From Rhynochetos jubatus (taxonomy: Eukaryota > Chordata > Aves > Eurypygiformes > Rhynochetidae), in the NCBI GenBank assembly GCA_027574665.1, contig CM050655.1, forward strand, positions 13,201,170-13,265,169: a DNA stretch of 64,000 bases, read 5' to 3'. A program made the translations under genes and the position numbers. This document shows, piece by piece, positions 10,068 to 24,598 of the stretch. Within the stretch, counting starts at the first letter, position 1. Each line of letters starts with the position of its first letter. The notes beneath the pieces were generated by a model. That model worked only from the letters and a program-made list of their open reading frames with translations. It did not search any database and was not told the origin of the DNA.

Positions 10068-12853
10068 GCAACAAAGACAAGAAACTAATTAGATACTGAG
10101 TTGTCTTTATCACATTAAGTTCAGTTAATCCATGATTGTTCACATTCAATTATTTCAGAAAATACATCTTTTCTTCCTAGATGTAGTTACCGTGCAATGA
10201 CAAAAGCCATCTTTTCGCCCCACTAAAGTATCATTGCCCATTTTATGATGGTATCTTTAGGAGATGTGTAGAAGATAGGAAACTGAAACATTTTTTCAAG
10301 ATGAATTAGTGAAGCAACAAGATCATAGTGTTCTCAAACAATTTAAGTCTCCCCCTGATCAAAGGGAAAAAGCACAGGTATAATGGAAAATATATGATTT
10401 CTTTAAAGATGTGACAATGTATTACCTGTCTTGGAAATTGTATATCACCTATTAATATATTTTTCTGACATCTGTAGTGTGACATCAACGCCTGTTATTA
10501 ACTATACTGCAGAACTGTGAAATCACGATGTGCAGACTTCACTGCCATGATGCCCTTGTCTCCATTCTCTTTTTGTGCAGTGTTGCAAGCTTATCAGTAA
10601 CGCACCTGCTCCCTGTAACATTTTTAATACAGCAAAAACGTTGAGACTTGCATAAGTGAAGATTCTCAGGTTCTTGCAAAATTGTTCATTCTAAATAGCA
10701 GCACAGCCATCTAACAATGGATAAAATACCTTCCATGAGGAGTAACAAAGTTCCAACTTAGTCACTAAACTCAGAAGTATATTTCCTCTATACCTGCCTG
10801 CTCACAGAAGTTCCCACTACTTCAAGGAGAATGCCACCAATTCCCTTGAAGGGTAATTCACTGCAGAACCACCGGCAGAAAGCATGGGCCAGACTGAGCC
10901 AGCTTTTTCTTTTCTCTAGCCTATACAGTCCTCCACCTGCATCCTTTAAGCCTTGCACACTTTATGTAACCTCATGTCCTGATGCATAAAATATTTCATT
11001 TTCAAGTGACAAAATCAGCACTCTGGCCAGCCTACAGCCTTTCTTTTCTTAACATTTGGAAATTAAAGAACTAGATTTAAATAATTTAAAGTAAAACTGT
11101 GATGATAATGAAATCAGAAGTACCATATAGTACCCACTAGTGTGCTAGATCAAGGGCTTTAGATCAATCTAATATAAGGGAACCGGATCTAAGCAGCATG
11201 TGGAGGCACCTCCTGCACCATCAAGCTAGGAGATCATTCCTTGAAGAAGAGTCACTTGTAAGTAAAGACGCCGTTTTGTTCCTGCATCTGCATGATGCTG
11301 ACATTCACTTGTGGTTTTTTTCCTAACAGGAGCAGAGAAATTATGATCTGACCCTATGAAGAAGAAAGGGATTAGGAAAGAGTAGAAAGAGAAAAATTAA
11401 GAGCAAACAGGACTTCAGTACTGTGTGCTGATCTTGCTGTACATTCATACTGAGTTGTTTCCCATCAAACATGGAGTATCAGCTTTATTTACGCATCAAC
11501 TTGCTAACAGTCTACAGGACTGCGATACACACTTAATAATCCTGTGCTTATATTAAGGCAATTTTGTCATTCTGACATGAAAATAAATATTCTTTATTAT
11601 TCTTATTCTGTTACTTTAGAGAGGTAGTTCACAGTACTATATTAAAACTACTATGTATAATTAAAATCATAAAAAGAGAAAAAAATCCCCTTTTAAAATA
11701 AACAGATCTTTCTTACCTAATAGTCTCTTCAAGACTAGGAAACAATGGGTCCCTTCATATAAAAATAGGGACCTGAATTACAATGCAGGGAGTTAATAAG
11801 AAAAACTCTGGTCACATCTAACTACAAAACAGTTTTTACACAATTAAAGAAAACAACACAAAGTATCAATGAGACACTAAAGCACTTGGAATGACATCAG
11901 TATTTAAGGGTCACCAGGATATGTTTTTCTCTGGCAAAACAGCAGCCCATATAACACAGAGCTCTGACAGGAACACGTTACCCCACGTCATCATACGTAC
12001 AACAGCGAACAACAATGGTCTCTGAGTGCTTTTAGCTAGTCAACCACACTAGATTAGTCATTAGTAAAACAGAGTTGATGTAACTCAAATTCCTTCATTT
12101 ACCTTGGGTTAAGAGCAAATACATGACCAACTATCAGGCGTCAACTCACTCCAATCACTATTTGCATGTCTGTACTTTATCCCACTGAATTACATAGCTG
12201 GAAACCCCACAAATTACTAAACATGATAGGAGCAAAACCACTTCCACCTTGAGAAAAAACAAAAAAGGTTAATCGGTTGAAAATGTGGCACAGTTCCTGC
12301 CACAGACACATTGAAATGTGGTAGGTACATTGCAGTGAAATCAGGCAGACAGAAGGTAATTTCCTTACATTGTATTTTTCTTATTATTAAAGGTTTCAAC
12401 TGTCCCTATCATGGAAACAGCTCTCTCTTCAGAGGCTGTTCTACTTTAGACATAGAATGTATATGTGGCTTCCCTTGAAAACCAACACCACTTAGATTAC
12501 CTAAATTTGTTGCTGTAATCAAACACAACAAACATTGGCTGAAATTTCTTCCAAGTTAGAGTCTTTCTGGCATTTATTTGTACCATATTCCTTCCACCTT
12601 ACTGGTTTATAGTCATATTAGTGATAACTAATGCACCTTTTTGTCCTGGCAGCAATAGAGATTCATTGGAATAATTTTACATGGTCAATAAAACACAGCA
12701 AAAATCACCTCTCATTAACAAACACCTTGGAAACATTCACAGATACTTTTTATGGGAACATTATGGAATCAAAAAAATAAGGTTTGCCAGTAACTCAAAC
12801 CATTTTAGAATATATACCTTAAAAAGTCTGCCTACAGCAACGTGAGTAAAGCT
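10068..12853. other. AT-rich non-coding stretch
   Basis: No gene or clear repeat was seen. The first ~50 bp could be a badly decayed remainder of LTR A displaced by LTR B, but the match is too weak to call. Frames are at most about 60-90 codons and unremarkable. Confidence 0.5.
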
Positions 12854-12972
12854 CAGGAGAGTTAAAACCAAACAAAACCAACCCCCAGGAGAGTTAAAAA
12901 CTAACAGACAAAACCAATCCAATATAAAAAAAAAAAAACAAAAAACAACCCAAAAAAACCAAACCAAAACAA
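12854..12972. repeat. A/C-rich low-complexity tract with 14-bp direct repeat
   Basis: The tract consists of AAACCAAACAAAACC-like words and a 13-base A run, almost lacking T and G on this strand. The 14-mer CAGGAGAGTTAAAA occurs at 12854-12867 and again at 12886-12899, which suggests a 32-bp duplication. It is the complement in character of the G/T-rich tracts at 24.6 and 42.4 kb. Confidence 0.8.
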
Positions 12973-14961
12973 CTCTAAGAATCTAACTCATAATAAATTT
13001 AGGCAGCAAATCAAACACTGAAATTGGGATACAAATGAATTTTACATCTCACAACCAAAGCTGCAGGGAACGGTTTACCAGAAATTCAAAGTCTGGTGAA
13101 CAAGCCCCTAAAGGCTGACTTGGAAAAGCTTGAAAACTGACTGGCATTTTCCCATCAGGCATGGGATGAAAAGCAAACCTGAGAGCTGCCAATATTTATC
13201 TCTCTACACTTGGAGACTGTGGTTTTTATCTGTGGAGGAAACCAACTGGGGAGGGGAGAGGCAGAAAGACTTTGTGAAACCAGAACAAACACTTTACAGT
13301 TCCATTTTTTCCCCACAGAGCTTTCCCTGCTGACATTAATTAAAATTTCTTTAGGGTTATGCACTTGGAGAGTTGGTTTTCTTTTCATTCTTAAATAGCT
13401 TATTCACCATGTGATAGATTCTGTTCTTCTCAGTACACTGAATGCTGCAGGACAGGAAGAAAAAGCTTACAGGAAGATAATCTTGCCAGAGGTCTAAGTA
13501 CATGGGTAGGAGCATAACTTGAAAGTCAATGTGACAACATAAAATTTCAGAATGTTCAGTCACAAAATGGATCAAAAATATTGCACAGCCAGACAGCTCT
13601 TGCCTAGCTTCTCATAGTTCAGAGATGCCACCTGAAGGAACCATAGAGTGTACCCAGACACCAGCTTCCTCATCATCAGTACATGCTTCCAAAAAGCAAG
13701 GGCTAACACCCACAAGCTGCAGCATATCCTACTGTAACAGGTTAAAACACTACTTACCCAGACATCCTTCTTGTTTCTCTCCACTCACACGGTAGCATTA
13801 CATAATGGTACTTACATAGATAGCCAAATATCTCTAGTTTACACCAAGTCAATCATCCTTCACAGATCAGTCCTGCAGACCTCCACTCCCCACTGACCTC
13901 TCTGCTCCCACACAACCAAGAGTAGCAATATCAAGGACTACTAGTCTAGATTTCATTGATTAAATTTTCTTGTTTACAGTACAGGATTGATATTGATCAA
14001 AAAATGGTGAACTTTCAGCTTAGATGACAAATCTTTTCATCTATCTACATGGTGGGGTTTCTCATTAGAAAACCTAGATGTCTGTGTGTAAGTTTAGATT
14101 GGTGACCCGAGTACCTTAAACAGATCATGAGTTGGACGTTGTTTGGTACAGTATTTAAAAAAATAAATAAATTTAACAATGTGATGTTCCTCCAAGTTTT
14201 CCAAGTCTGCAGAACTTGGCAGAAAAGCCTGTGAGAAAATGTTAGAACTGCCACCGTTTCATATTTCCCATCAGATTCTGAACACTGAGAGTATCTCCTT
14301 ATGCAGTAATGCAGCACAGACAGTTCTTACAGGAACCTGCAGACATTGCATTTATGCAAAAGCTAACATAATGCAGCTTTTCCACAAGACTGGATGAGCA
14401 AAGATATCTTACGTTTCATAACTGGGTTTGCCTTTTTTTTTTTTTTTAACTTTACAAACAAATTGAAAATTTGCTGTAAACTGCTTCTGTTACTGAAAAA
14501 TCGAATCAGCCATTTTCCACATAGCAAAAAAGTTATGTTGAAAAATCTTAACAAGTTTTAGTCAAACTAGAGCACCAATGGGAAAAATGTCATTAAAATT
14601 TAAATCAGGAAAATGGGATATTAATATAATGATATTAAGGTTAATTATAGTGTCTTAATCAGAGACAAATCCTCCAAATTTAGTCTTTGCTTCAAAATGG
14701 GCAAAGTGGGGACTTGAATCTGCATATTTGACATCCAAATTGGGTGTTATTACGCCCCCCATCAGCAATTAGAGAAGCAGGGCGTTGGCAGTGGTATAAA
14801 TGTTTACAGTTCTGACAAGAAATTGGATGATGGACATAAAATAAACTAATGAAAATGGTAATGTTTTAAATCAAGGCACTGGCATTTTCTAAAGACATTA
14901 TACTTATTTTGGCAAAAGATTCCATCACAGTTCTGAAAATAATTCCCATTTTCAGACAAAA
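12973..14961. other. AT-rich non-coding stretch
   Basis: No gene was seen. Frames here (for example 13155-13388 minus, 13572-13784 minus, 14045-14317 minus) are short and without protein-like features. A 16-17-base T run lies near 14431-14447. No poly(A)-tailed retrocopy can be identified next to it. Confidence 0.5.
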
Positions 14962-15022
14962 GATTAAGTAACCTGATGGCATCAGATTTAAGTAACCTGA
15001 TTAACCTCTTTTGAGGTTAATC
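14962..15022. repeat. Direct repeat followed by a 10-bp-stem hairpin
   Basis: GATTAAGTAACCTGAT at 14962-14977 is repeated as GATTTAAGTAACCTGAT at 14985-15001. The second copy runs into a perfect inverted repeat: GATTAACCTC (14999-15008), a TTTT loop, then GAGGTTAATC (15013-15022). The loop is only 4 nt. It looks like local replication slippage. No flanking TE was recognised. Confidence 0.85.
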
Positions 15023-18000
15023 TCATATATTTTGAGTCGGAATGAACAGAGGAAAACAGCTTAAAGGGAAACAACTAGAGTTATAGATTCATTCTTCTGC
15101 AGTCTGCCACTCTTGTTAACTCATGCCATTTTTATCACTTTGAAACTTTCCCAAGTCATTGCTATTTTTCTGAATTCTCCAGACAATGGCCACTTTGCAT
15201 GTAGTGGGGTCCCACATAATGACTGCTGGGTAACAGCATGCTATGGTAACAGCACACTGTATATTAGTTTTTCCTTACTCAAAAGAGACCCCTAAAATCC
15301 CTGTTCCACAGCAAAGTGGAACCAAACACACTCGGTCAATGTATCACCATACACACCACCACCAGCCCGTATTTACTAATTACATAGCTGTAAATTCTAA
15401 ACACAAATTCAGCCTAAAGTCTGCTCGAGTATATTTTTAATTGGCCAATACTTCATCGCTTAATACATGATTTCACCTTCCCAAAGAATTATGGCACTGA
15501 GTATCAATGATACTGCAATGGATTAAAGACAGAATATGCTACACACTTTAGAGTCTCATAAAGTATTGTTGTACTGTTATATCTATCTAGTCAGTAAGGA
15601 ACGTGTTTTGACAGAAGGTGAACACAATGATACATACTTTCCTCCAAAAGACTACCATCCATGAATTACAATGGAGTTTTGTGTAGCAAATTCTGTAGAA
15701 AATCCAGATTTAATTCTGTGAAATAAAATTGATTATGATCTGGGCATTTCAAAATGTCATCATGCCTTTTGGCAGCCAGCTGTTGGAGGGTTCAATCATA
15801 CCTCTTCAGAGGTGTTTGTTGATTTTTAGTTAATTAATAACTTAATGTTTTTATAAGTTATTATATTTCTCAAATAAAACGTACCAGATTGTTTAATTTT
15901 TTAAATTAATCTGTATTTAATTTAATCTGTAATCCTTCAGGTATGCAAAAAGCATCACTGAAAGACAGAAAAAAACCACTTTAAAATTAATTTACATGTT
16001 AATAAACACTTTCTTCCCCTATTGTGTCAAAAAACATGGAGACTGCCTAACTATATAATATGTCATAACGCACAAGAACTGCTCAGCTACCAGCACATAA
16101 CATACTTATCAGGTCCAGGCTCTTCTGTGAGAACAGGAAATCAGCTTTTCCTTAGTATAAGAACATTACCTGCTAGATCTGATCTTTCTCATACCTTTTC
16201 TACCAATAAATCAGGCTGTCATTTACATGTATAACATAATTCTGTAAGTGGGCATACAATCCCCACTGGAGATGCCCAGTAGAAAGAGGGTGAAATAAAA
16301 CAAAGAATTTAAAGTATCTTTTATTGAGACATAAAAATGAAAGTACCAAATATATTACTTCTATTTTGTATGTGTCCAGCAAATACTGAGTTAACAGCAC
16401 AAGGAAGAAATTTTTTTTTTCTTCAGTTATTAATATCTATGACTTCCATTAAAAGTTGTTGGAGAATGTCAAGGGAATTTCACTAGCTATCATTTTTTCA
16501 AATGCTGATGAATCTGAGAGGATGGAGAGAAACTGAGTAGAAAGCTGTAAAGAACCATCACACTAAGTCTGAACTGGGAGTACAACCACAAGTGGTAAGA
16601 TGATTTTTAGGCTAAATAATGGGTAAGAGGAATTCAGAGGAGGGCTGGGGGAAGGACAGCTAATTGTTTTGATTTCTACAATTGTGTAGACTATTTGTGA
16701 ATTAATTGTATAGGGATTTTTTGTTTTGTTTTGTTTGTTTAATTTTAGCTAAGGTGGTCACAAAAAATCTCCAGATTGTTACCAAATTAATTATGTTACA
16801 ATCTACGTTGAAAACATTTCACTCTGTAGAGATCAATCTCAGGTTTGAAAAATGACTTTCACCAAGAACTTTCCTTAATTACTCCACCACCTCTCCCCCC
16901 AGTCTTATTACATTGGTATGCCACAGATATTAAGAAATTCATCACCCAGTGTTAACGTCTTAAGGGGGGGGCGGCGGAATCAAACAGATAATGTAGTAAT
17001 TTTTTGACTGCATAGGTGCAACTTCACTACTAACAGCTTGTTCCTATCTGTCAGCACAGAGTGCAGATCTTAACCGAAATAACAAGCAAAAACCCCTTAA
17101 ACTTCTCATGCAGATGTGTTAATTATTATAATCATAACCCAAAGGGGACAAAAGCTGGAGATATTGTGAAGGTGGCTATTTTGTGATATGGTTCAGATAC
17201 CGTAAGGAAGTCTGGGTTTACTAGTTTCTATGCATTTAGTGGAGAAACTGCTTCAGCAGTTTGATGCAGGAAGAGTCCATTCAAGAGGGAAATCAGCCAG
17301 TCTACGTTTATAAAAAGATAGAAGAAAAATGGCAAAAGCCAGTCACCTTAAAGAAGTCCCAAACAAATTCTAATTTCTAGCATATACAAATGAACACCAA
17401 TAAAATTAAATATATAAAAATCAGTGAAACATTTCAATAATGTTCCAAGTAAGTTGTCTTTGACCAGCTGTTTCTTTCTGTTGCACAAATCCTACCATTT
17501 ATAATTCACATTCAAAGAGTATTTTGAGAAACAATTTGGGCGTTTGCTACAGTTGTCAGTGAAAAAGAGATGTTGAGTAAATTAGGCAATCTCCTGGTTG
17601 AAAGCAATCACGAACACAGACTACACAACATATCAGTCACAGAAAGCAGTTACAGAGACCCCCCACCTGACTGAAGTTGATTAGACAGAAATGTTTTCAG
17701 TTCAGTCAATGACAGTTTTGAACATTCAGCAATTTAAAGGGTCAAACCTCAGCTTTACAGAGACTAGCTTTTCCCTGTACACCACATTAATAGAAAAACA
17801 GCACTGTAATCAGTACAATCACTACAGACGAAAAGAAAAGGATGTAACTAAGATTAATCAGCACATTGTGTTCATATACAGATTTTCATTAGTAATCTGC
17901 ACCTGTTAGTTTTATACTTATTCTTGAAGAAGTTCTCTAAGTGGGAGTGGGGGAAAACGTCTGTTTTGTGAAGGTCACAGTCAAATCTGATTCCATGTGC

Positions 18001-19704
18001 AAGACCCTTGGATAAGCCTATCTTCAGTACAGTCTGCAGGAAGTGATAAGAAGGACCTTGCTCCTCTCTGTTCACATTCCTGGTATATCATTACTTGTTT
18101 TGTGGAAATTAGCTCCTGATTAGATGGCTTGAGAAACAGTTCCCAGCTAATGCGACTGCGCTAGCTTTCCAATGATATTTGCATTCCCATTAGCAGGGCT
18201 TAACTTTTCCCCCAGATCTTTATGAGTAAAAAAAAATCAATAGTATGACACTGTAATAAAATAACAACAAAACAACCTAATCATCTGCTTCTAAATGGTG
18301 AGGTAGCACCTCCCTTTTCCTGCAAAGCCTTTTCCTATTCCTTCTACTGCAGTGAGTAGGATTTAGATTAGAGCACAGATTACACTAGCACTTCTGGTTT
18401 ATTTTATTTTATTTTTTCCAAACCAGATCATCAATCCTAGACTTAAGTAGGCCTGAATTTTTTTTATTTTAACTACAATTTAACTCTCTGTAGAGCTGAC
18501 CTGTAATTATACCGACATGTTTTTGAGGCATGAAGTAGGTCCTGAGTGTCTAACACATTTAGTAGAGCACCATATGCTTGCAAGCCCTCTTCCTCTAACC
18601 ACAAGATTAGTTTCTCAGGGAAGACAAATCTGGTCCTGTGTAAATTAATAAGAGGTGCATAAATATCTCTTATCTAAGTATTGATTTAGTCAAAGGGCTT
18701 CTTATTTCCCTCTATTTTTTAAACAACTGCTCTCAGTGACAGTAGAGGAAAAGTTAAGCATAATTTGTCGAAGGAATGTAGCTTTCAAACCTGCACATTT
18801 CTTAAAGTGTAAAAGATTTTTGGAACAGAAAGAACTTCTGGACATCAACAAAATAGGAGACACCCTACCATGAAATACTAAACCAAAAGAAAGAAATAGA
18901 AAAACCTCAAACCCCACCCTCACCTACAGCCACCAACCTATAATGGTAACCATAGCCCAGCACTGCCTTCATCACCTAGCAGTTTCACACCACATGTTCC
19001 ACTTGCAGTAGTAAAGAGCTGAGTCTTGTTAATGCAGAGAAATTAGCACTATAATTGGTCAAACTGATATTTGTTTCCTCCTGATCTATGAAACTGATAT
19101 TCTTCTCACTACTTTTATTTCTAGTCATAACCCAACACTTGCTTGAACCTTGTTAAAAATAGCTGTTAATTTGTTGTAGCATAGCATCTAGGAAAAGAAA
19201 ACTGGCCTTATAAAGAAAGCGTGTGTGTGATCACAAACAATACCACATGCTTGTGGTATCATTTTTCCTTTTAGAAGAGTCATCCTAAGTCAGAAGTACT
19301 TGTATTATTGAAGTCCTTCCTAAGGTCTCAAATGTTTTTCTTGTCTTGTTGATAGACCCATTTTCTTTGCAAAACCCAGGTCCTGCTGCCTTGTGAGTGA
19401 GTTTTTTTGTTTGAGGAGGTTTGTTGGGGTTTTTTAAAGGCAAGGTTTGACCTTCTATGGTTTCTCTTCTGTTATTCTCAAAAAAAATGCTCTAAGAAGT
19501 CTGCAACTGTTTACTGTGAAAAACCCTGTCATCCATCATTCTCTCTGATCCCAAGGTTTCCCCAGTTGCCCCTACACAATAGCCTTCAGGGGAGCATCAT
19601 ACAGCTCATCGTTCTAGAAAATAACATGATAGACATTGTAAAAATGTATCTTCTTTCACATTTCCTTTTCTGATGAATTTCTGTTGCCCACATCAGGGAA
19701 CCAC
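15023..19704. other. AT-rich non-coding stretch
   Basis: No gene or classifiable repeat. A short G-rich run followed by GGCGGCGG occurs near 16961-16976. ATTTT-type low complexity occurs near 18400-18416. Reading frames (17691-17909 plus, 18702-18923 minus and others) are short and appear random. Confidence 0.5.
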
Positions 19705-19840
19705 TAACAGGCTGGGTCTCCAGAGCATAGGTCTCAGTTTTTAGTTCTGCCACTGCATTGATGGGTCACTTGGAGCAAGCCATCCTTTTTTGTTCCACAG
19801 ACATCTCAGTTTTAATAGAAAGGAAAATGTATAACTACAT
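19705..19840 (+). mobile_element. MIR/CORE-like ancient SINE relic
   Basis: The order of words follows the MIR consensus: a GGGTCTCCAGAGCA region, then TTCTGCCACT, GATGGGTCACTTGGAGCAAG, and CATCTCAGTTTTAATAG followed by AAAATG. These correspond to the CTCTGCCACT, GTGACCTTGGGCAAG and CTCAGTTTCCTCATCTGTAAAATG parts of MIR. It is strongly diverged, as expected for a repeat older than the bird radiation. There is no A/B-box promoter left to speak of. Confidence 0.5.
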
Positions 19841-22800
19841 TGATTTCAAGGGTTCTATGCATAAGCTGAATACTATTTTTCAGTCATTAAAATTATGATA
19901 GTTTCCTCTATTTGTACAGCCAACATTTATCTATAAAAAAATAATGGCATGTTTCAAAATTTATGGGTTTAATTTCAGATATACTACGTACATCATCACC
20001 ATTTCACTGAAAAGATTGCTCAGTGGTTACAAAATAGCTTTATCCTGAAGATTTTTTTTTTTTTTTTAATAGGAGTCAATAACTTTGCTTGGTAGGAAAC
20101 ATCATTATCTAGCCATGTTCACAAGAATAGATGCTCTAAAGAAACTCAAAGTAAAAAAATACATATTTGGACCTCTGATCTGTTTTTGAGGAGTTTCTTT
20201 GTGATACACTATATAATGTAGACATCCACTAGCAATGCCTACAAAAACTTGGATTAGGAGCATGGAGATATTGAACACTGACAGTGTTGAAAGATGAATT
20301 AGAATAGATGTTAGAGTAGACCACATCACCCAAAAATTAGTCAACTAAATAAAAGTAATAATCAGGAACGGATAAGTAACCTACATTACTAACCAGAAAA
20401 CACAAGAAAATACTAAAAGGAGATAAGCAAACTTCAGCACTAACTTTGAAAGCTGTTGTGTTCCCTTCTATTATTCTAGACACCTCTGTGCACAGTATAT
20501 ACTAAAAGGATGAAGGGAGGTAGTGTCAGTTATTCATCAATATTTCATATCCATGGGTAACTCATTTCATGACTCTCCCTAGTGGCAACAACTTGCACTA
20601 CTGCTTATTATTAACTGTCAGCTTTGTTTTGGAAATGGTTTTATTTACAGGTTACTGTAAAATGAGTTTGTTTGTGCCTTATGTTCCTATAACACACTTG
20701 AAAGTTAATTATAAGAAGAAACTAAAGCTAGTGAAACAATAATTCAGTGCTGTTGAACAAGGACAGGCCATTTGAGAAAAGCTGTTTCCAGCAAACTATG
20801 ACCTGCTAACATAATAGAAACCGCAAATCCAAGGCAGCATCCGTCACCGCTGATAAATCATATATTTATATCGGGACATAATTCCAAGGATGATGAGGAC
20901 AAATCACAGCAAGTTCCTCAAGTGGGTTTAAAAAAGGTGTGAGATTTGTGAAACACCGCACATTTACCTAATTTTAGCTTTTAAGATGTATCTCACTAAT
21001 ACCAGACAAGCATGTCGTCCAATAGCCCACCCACAAAAGTAATTTATCTGTATCCAGATTGTCACAATGCAAAATGGGCTGCTTCAGGATGGAAATACAA
21101 AATGTGAATGTGCTAAATAAAATATTGTAGAGACCTGAGGGTCTTGAGATCGTAAGTATTTGTTTGGCAATCAAAAGACAAGGACTAAATTCCAAGCATT
21201 TCTCTGTCTCTTTTCCCAGTGCTACCTTTAGAAAGAATATAAATCATCTGTCTGCTTAGATTGTTGAACTTATTTTTAATGAGGGATTGTCTCTTTCTAC
21301 TGTATTACATCTCCTGAGCAGAGAAGATAAATATTGAAATCAAGATAATCCTAGACAGCAAGATAACTAACATCCTCAACATCTACCAGTCTTAAGATAT
21401 TTGCAGACTGTCTTACTGCTTAGATCAAAGCTGGAAAAAACTTTTCTAGTCATTAGAGTACAGACTGATACACCCCTAGATGTTCAAGTGACATGCTCCT
21501 TGTTTTTTTATTTTTACAGTTATTTTTGCTTCGCTTTACCAGAAACCAATATACTGATAGGATAGTAATTCATGTCTTTTACCACTTGGAATGCACATTG
21601 TCACCTGAAGACAGCAATGGTGGGCAGCAGTAGCACAAAGATTACTCACAAGGCTTTGCAGACCCTGACATGGAAACACCATGTCAAGGACTGAGCAGAT
21701 AATTCAGTCTCCCTTCCTACTTAGGTAATTATAATTAAAATAGCATTTGCACACATAAATTCTTTTGCATGCATGCTTACTTTTGAGGGCATAGTTTAGA
21801 AGTTCGCTCACCAAAATCAGATTAACATAGTCAGTACTTACACCACATCGACAGACACAATGAAACTTCCTACACCACACTGTATCCAAAACACATTTAG
21901 TACTACTTCTGAAACAAAATCAGGTTTGTGAAGGAACTAGATATCTGGTGTGTTTTGAGACATAAAACTTCCCAAGGAAATTTATTGTCCTACTGTAATT
22001 CTTATATCTTGGCTCAGGCTTGAAAACTAGAAAAAGTGGAGTGCAGTTCTTTTTTGGGTGTCTCCTACTTCCAGACTGATGACACGAAGTAAGCTAAAAA
22101 AAGCTACTGCCAGTGCTTCTTTGGCACGATACTTGCATAAAATGTTTGCAGTGTCTTCTTTGCAAGATTAATGTGTCAGGAAAGGGCAAACGCACTTAAT
22201 TTGCTAACCTCTTCAGGACTGCAATTCAAGAAACTCAGCAATTCAGTTTAATCACCATATATACTTGGCTTTCAACAAATAATTTGCTGGCTTGTACATT
22301 GTTAAGGGATTGATATAATATAACTGCGCTAATTACATGACATGAGCCATTTAGCTTTATTCTTATCAGCTGTATACAACAGTCTATTCTTCACAGATAA
22401 AGATTTCTCCCTTCCGACACTATACAGGGGTTTACCTCATACGGTATCATTTGTTGTTTTGCATCTATCATGGGCAATGAGGTTGATAAAAAATAGATCA
22501 TTTTGGCCTTCTTTTTTAATATTTCTGGAGGAGCAAAGAGAGGGAAAAATAAAACTAACAACTGACAGCTCAGAACCTTTAGGAAAACTAATTTATGGCG
22601 TGAAGTTGCTGCCTACACCGAAATCTGCTTTTAAATCAGAGTATATTGCAATGGTGCACATTGATTATCTGCTTTGAAAGATCAGCGTGACCCAAACATC
22701 ATCTAGCCTTTATTCACTGCTCATCCTGACATTCAAACACATGGTTTAGTAAGAGGATTATATTTATATCAATCCTATTATATGATTGGATTACATTTCC

Positions 22801-24598
22801 TGATGCCAGGGATGCTTTTCAGACCTAACAGGAATTTTACTTCCTGCACCTTTAAGAAAGACCAGCAGTTTCTGTCTGTGAGCATCTCAGCTTTGAAATA
22901 TTTGCAAATATAAGTAGATGCTGAATAAGGCAGCAGACATATATATAGCTTGCACATATGATTATTGTACTAACTTTGAGAGTTCTGCTAATATAATTTA
23001 CTTCATTTATAGTGTTACTCTGTTCTTATTAGTTTAATTCAGGAAATTAAAAGCTACCTTTGGCGGACCAGGTTTCACAAAGAACACACAGGGAAGTCCA
23101 GAGACAAAGGCTACAGTATCTTTTCCAACACTCTTCTATTGTGATAAAGAAAAAATTACCACTTCTTCCTATATTTCAGTCCTCATCTTGCATATTTAGT
23201 CTTTATACTGTCTCTACCTAAGAAGAGTTATCTTTGATCATATAAAAATATAGTGAGAGTCCTGTTATGTCATATAAACAGACTTATCTGAGTCATAAAG
23301 TTGTTCGTTCATCGAGTGCTGGGATGGTAAGAAAGCCTTCACTATTTTAGACTATATACTTGAATAGATAGTAACATTCATGTTCATTACACTTCAGTGA
23401 TATCAGAATTGTGTCGTCAAGATGTTTCATACTTGTTCTACCTTAATGCTGTTTTTTCTGGACCATTTGGAAGGCACCACGCTGCTAAAAGTATCCTATG
23501 AATCCTGCTGAAGACCTAATTTTTACAATGCTGTAGTACTATTCAGTCACGTTTTCCTTCCATTGACATGGGTTATGAGAAAAATCCAGCATGACTACCA
23601 GGATTTGCTTTTACAAATTCAAATTACTAGTTTATTGCTTTTATTGTTAAGAGAATATACCCCAATAGAAACAACAAAAAAGGTTGAAAGCTGACTATAA
23701 ATCTCTGTTCTGAGTCAGTATTGAAAATAGCTCTGTAGTGAAGGCAAGAAAAACTCTTATTATATATTGTGTAAATACTCACAACAGATTACTAACACTC
23801 ATATTGACATCATGCCAATCTTTCCCTCCATGGCTCAGAAAGGCAGCACAAATCCTTTTCTGTTAATTCCAAGTCAAGTTTTCCTTATTGCAGTGATGTT
23901 ACAGAAAAAAAAAAAATAAAAAAAATAGAAGAAAACAGTAAGAAGTGCAGATGGTAAAATGGGTGATGAGTTTACCATCATGAATGCTGATACAGTTAAA
24001 AATTAATATGCACATACATAAATAGCGACTGATTTCAAAGCTTATTGCAGCACATTACGCTAACAGATATTCTGCTGTTGTGGTATCCAAGACCCCTTCC
24101 TTCTAGTTTTCATGAGGTTAAAACTTAGCTACTGAAAATGAACATAGTCTGGGCTGGCTAAGTCTCAGCCATAATTTAAAGGGTTATCAAGTGCAATCTT
24201 CTCCTCTCTCAAAACAACAAAGCCCTCTTATTAACCCGTAACACATTCAAGTGTACTTTTCAAGCATTTCAACCTATAATAAGGATTAAAACCTTTAACG
24301 TTTCAAAGATGCATCCATCAAGCAATCTAAAAGACCTATGGTCTGTTTTCTGTCTTTAAACACCTGAAAGAGTCTCATGGAGTTTATGCATAAAATTATG
24401 ATATATTTAGTCCTTCCTTAGGGGTTTCACAAGATCCTTTACTTAGTTATATAACAGAAAATTATAATACAAAAATTAGTTACACAACTGTTTTTCAGGT
24501 ATTAAGATATTTTTCTTTAATACTAGTCACTCACCATTCCTTGTTTTGCCTTAGTGTAGACGTAGAAAGAACTCAAAAAAAGGAGTGAGCATTTTCCA
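19841..24598. other. AT-rich non-coding stretch
   Basis: No gene was seen. The best frame, plus 22342-22677 (111 codons), has no recognisable domain, signal peptide or flanking splice context and is taken as chance. T runs occur at about 20052-20068 and an A-rich run near 23907-23930. The blocks around 22200-22330 and 22850-22945 look motif-dense (homeodomain- and POU-like words) and could be conserved non-coding DNA. Confidence 0.5.

Noticed and set aside
10068..10125. Remaining 5' end of LTR A after LTR B
   Set aside because: A few words (AAGAAACTAATTAGATACT) loosely resemble the expected sequence, but the terminal AAACCAGGACA-like end is absent; too weak to annotate.
14425..14450. Poly(T) run as the tail of a minus-strand processed pseudogene
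   Set aside because: No coding or gene-like sequence lies on the expected side of the run.
22342..22677. 111-codon plus frame as a gene
   Set aside because: No recognisable family or motif; random frames of this length are expected in the window.
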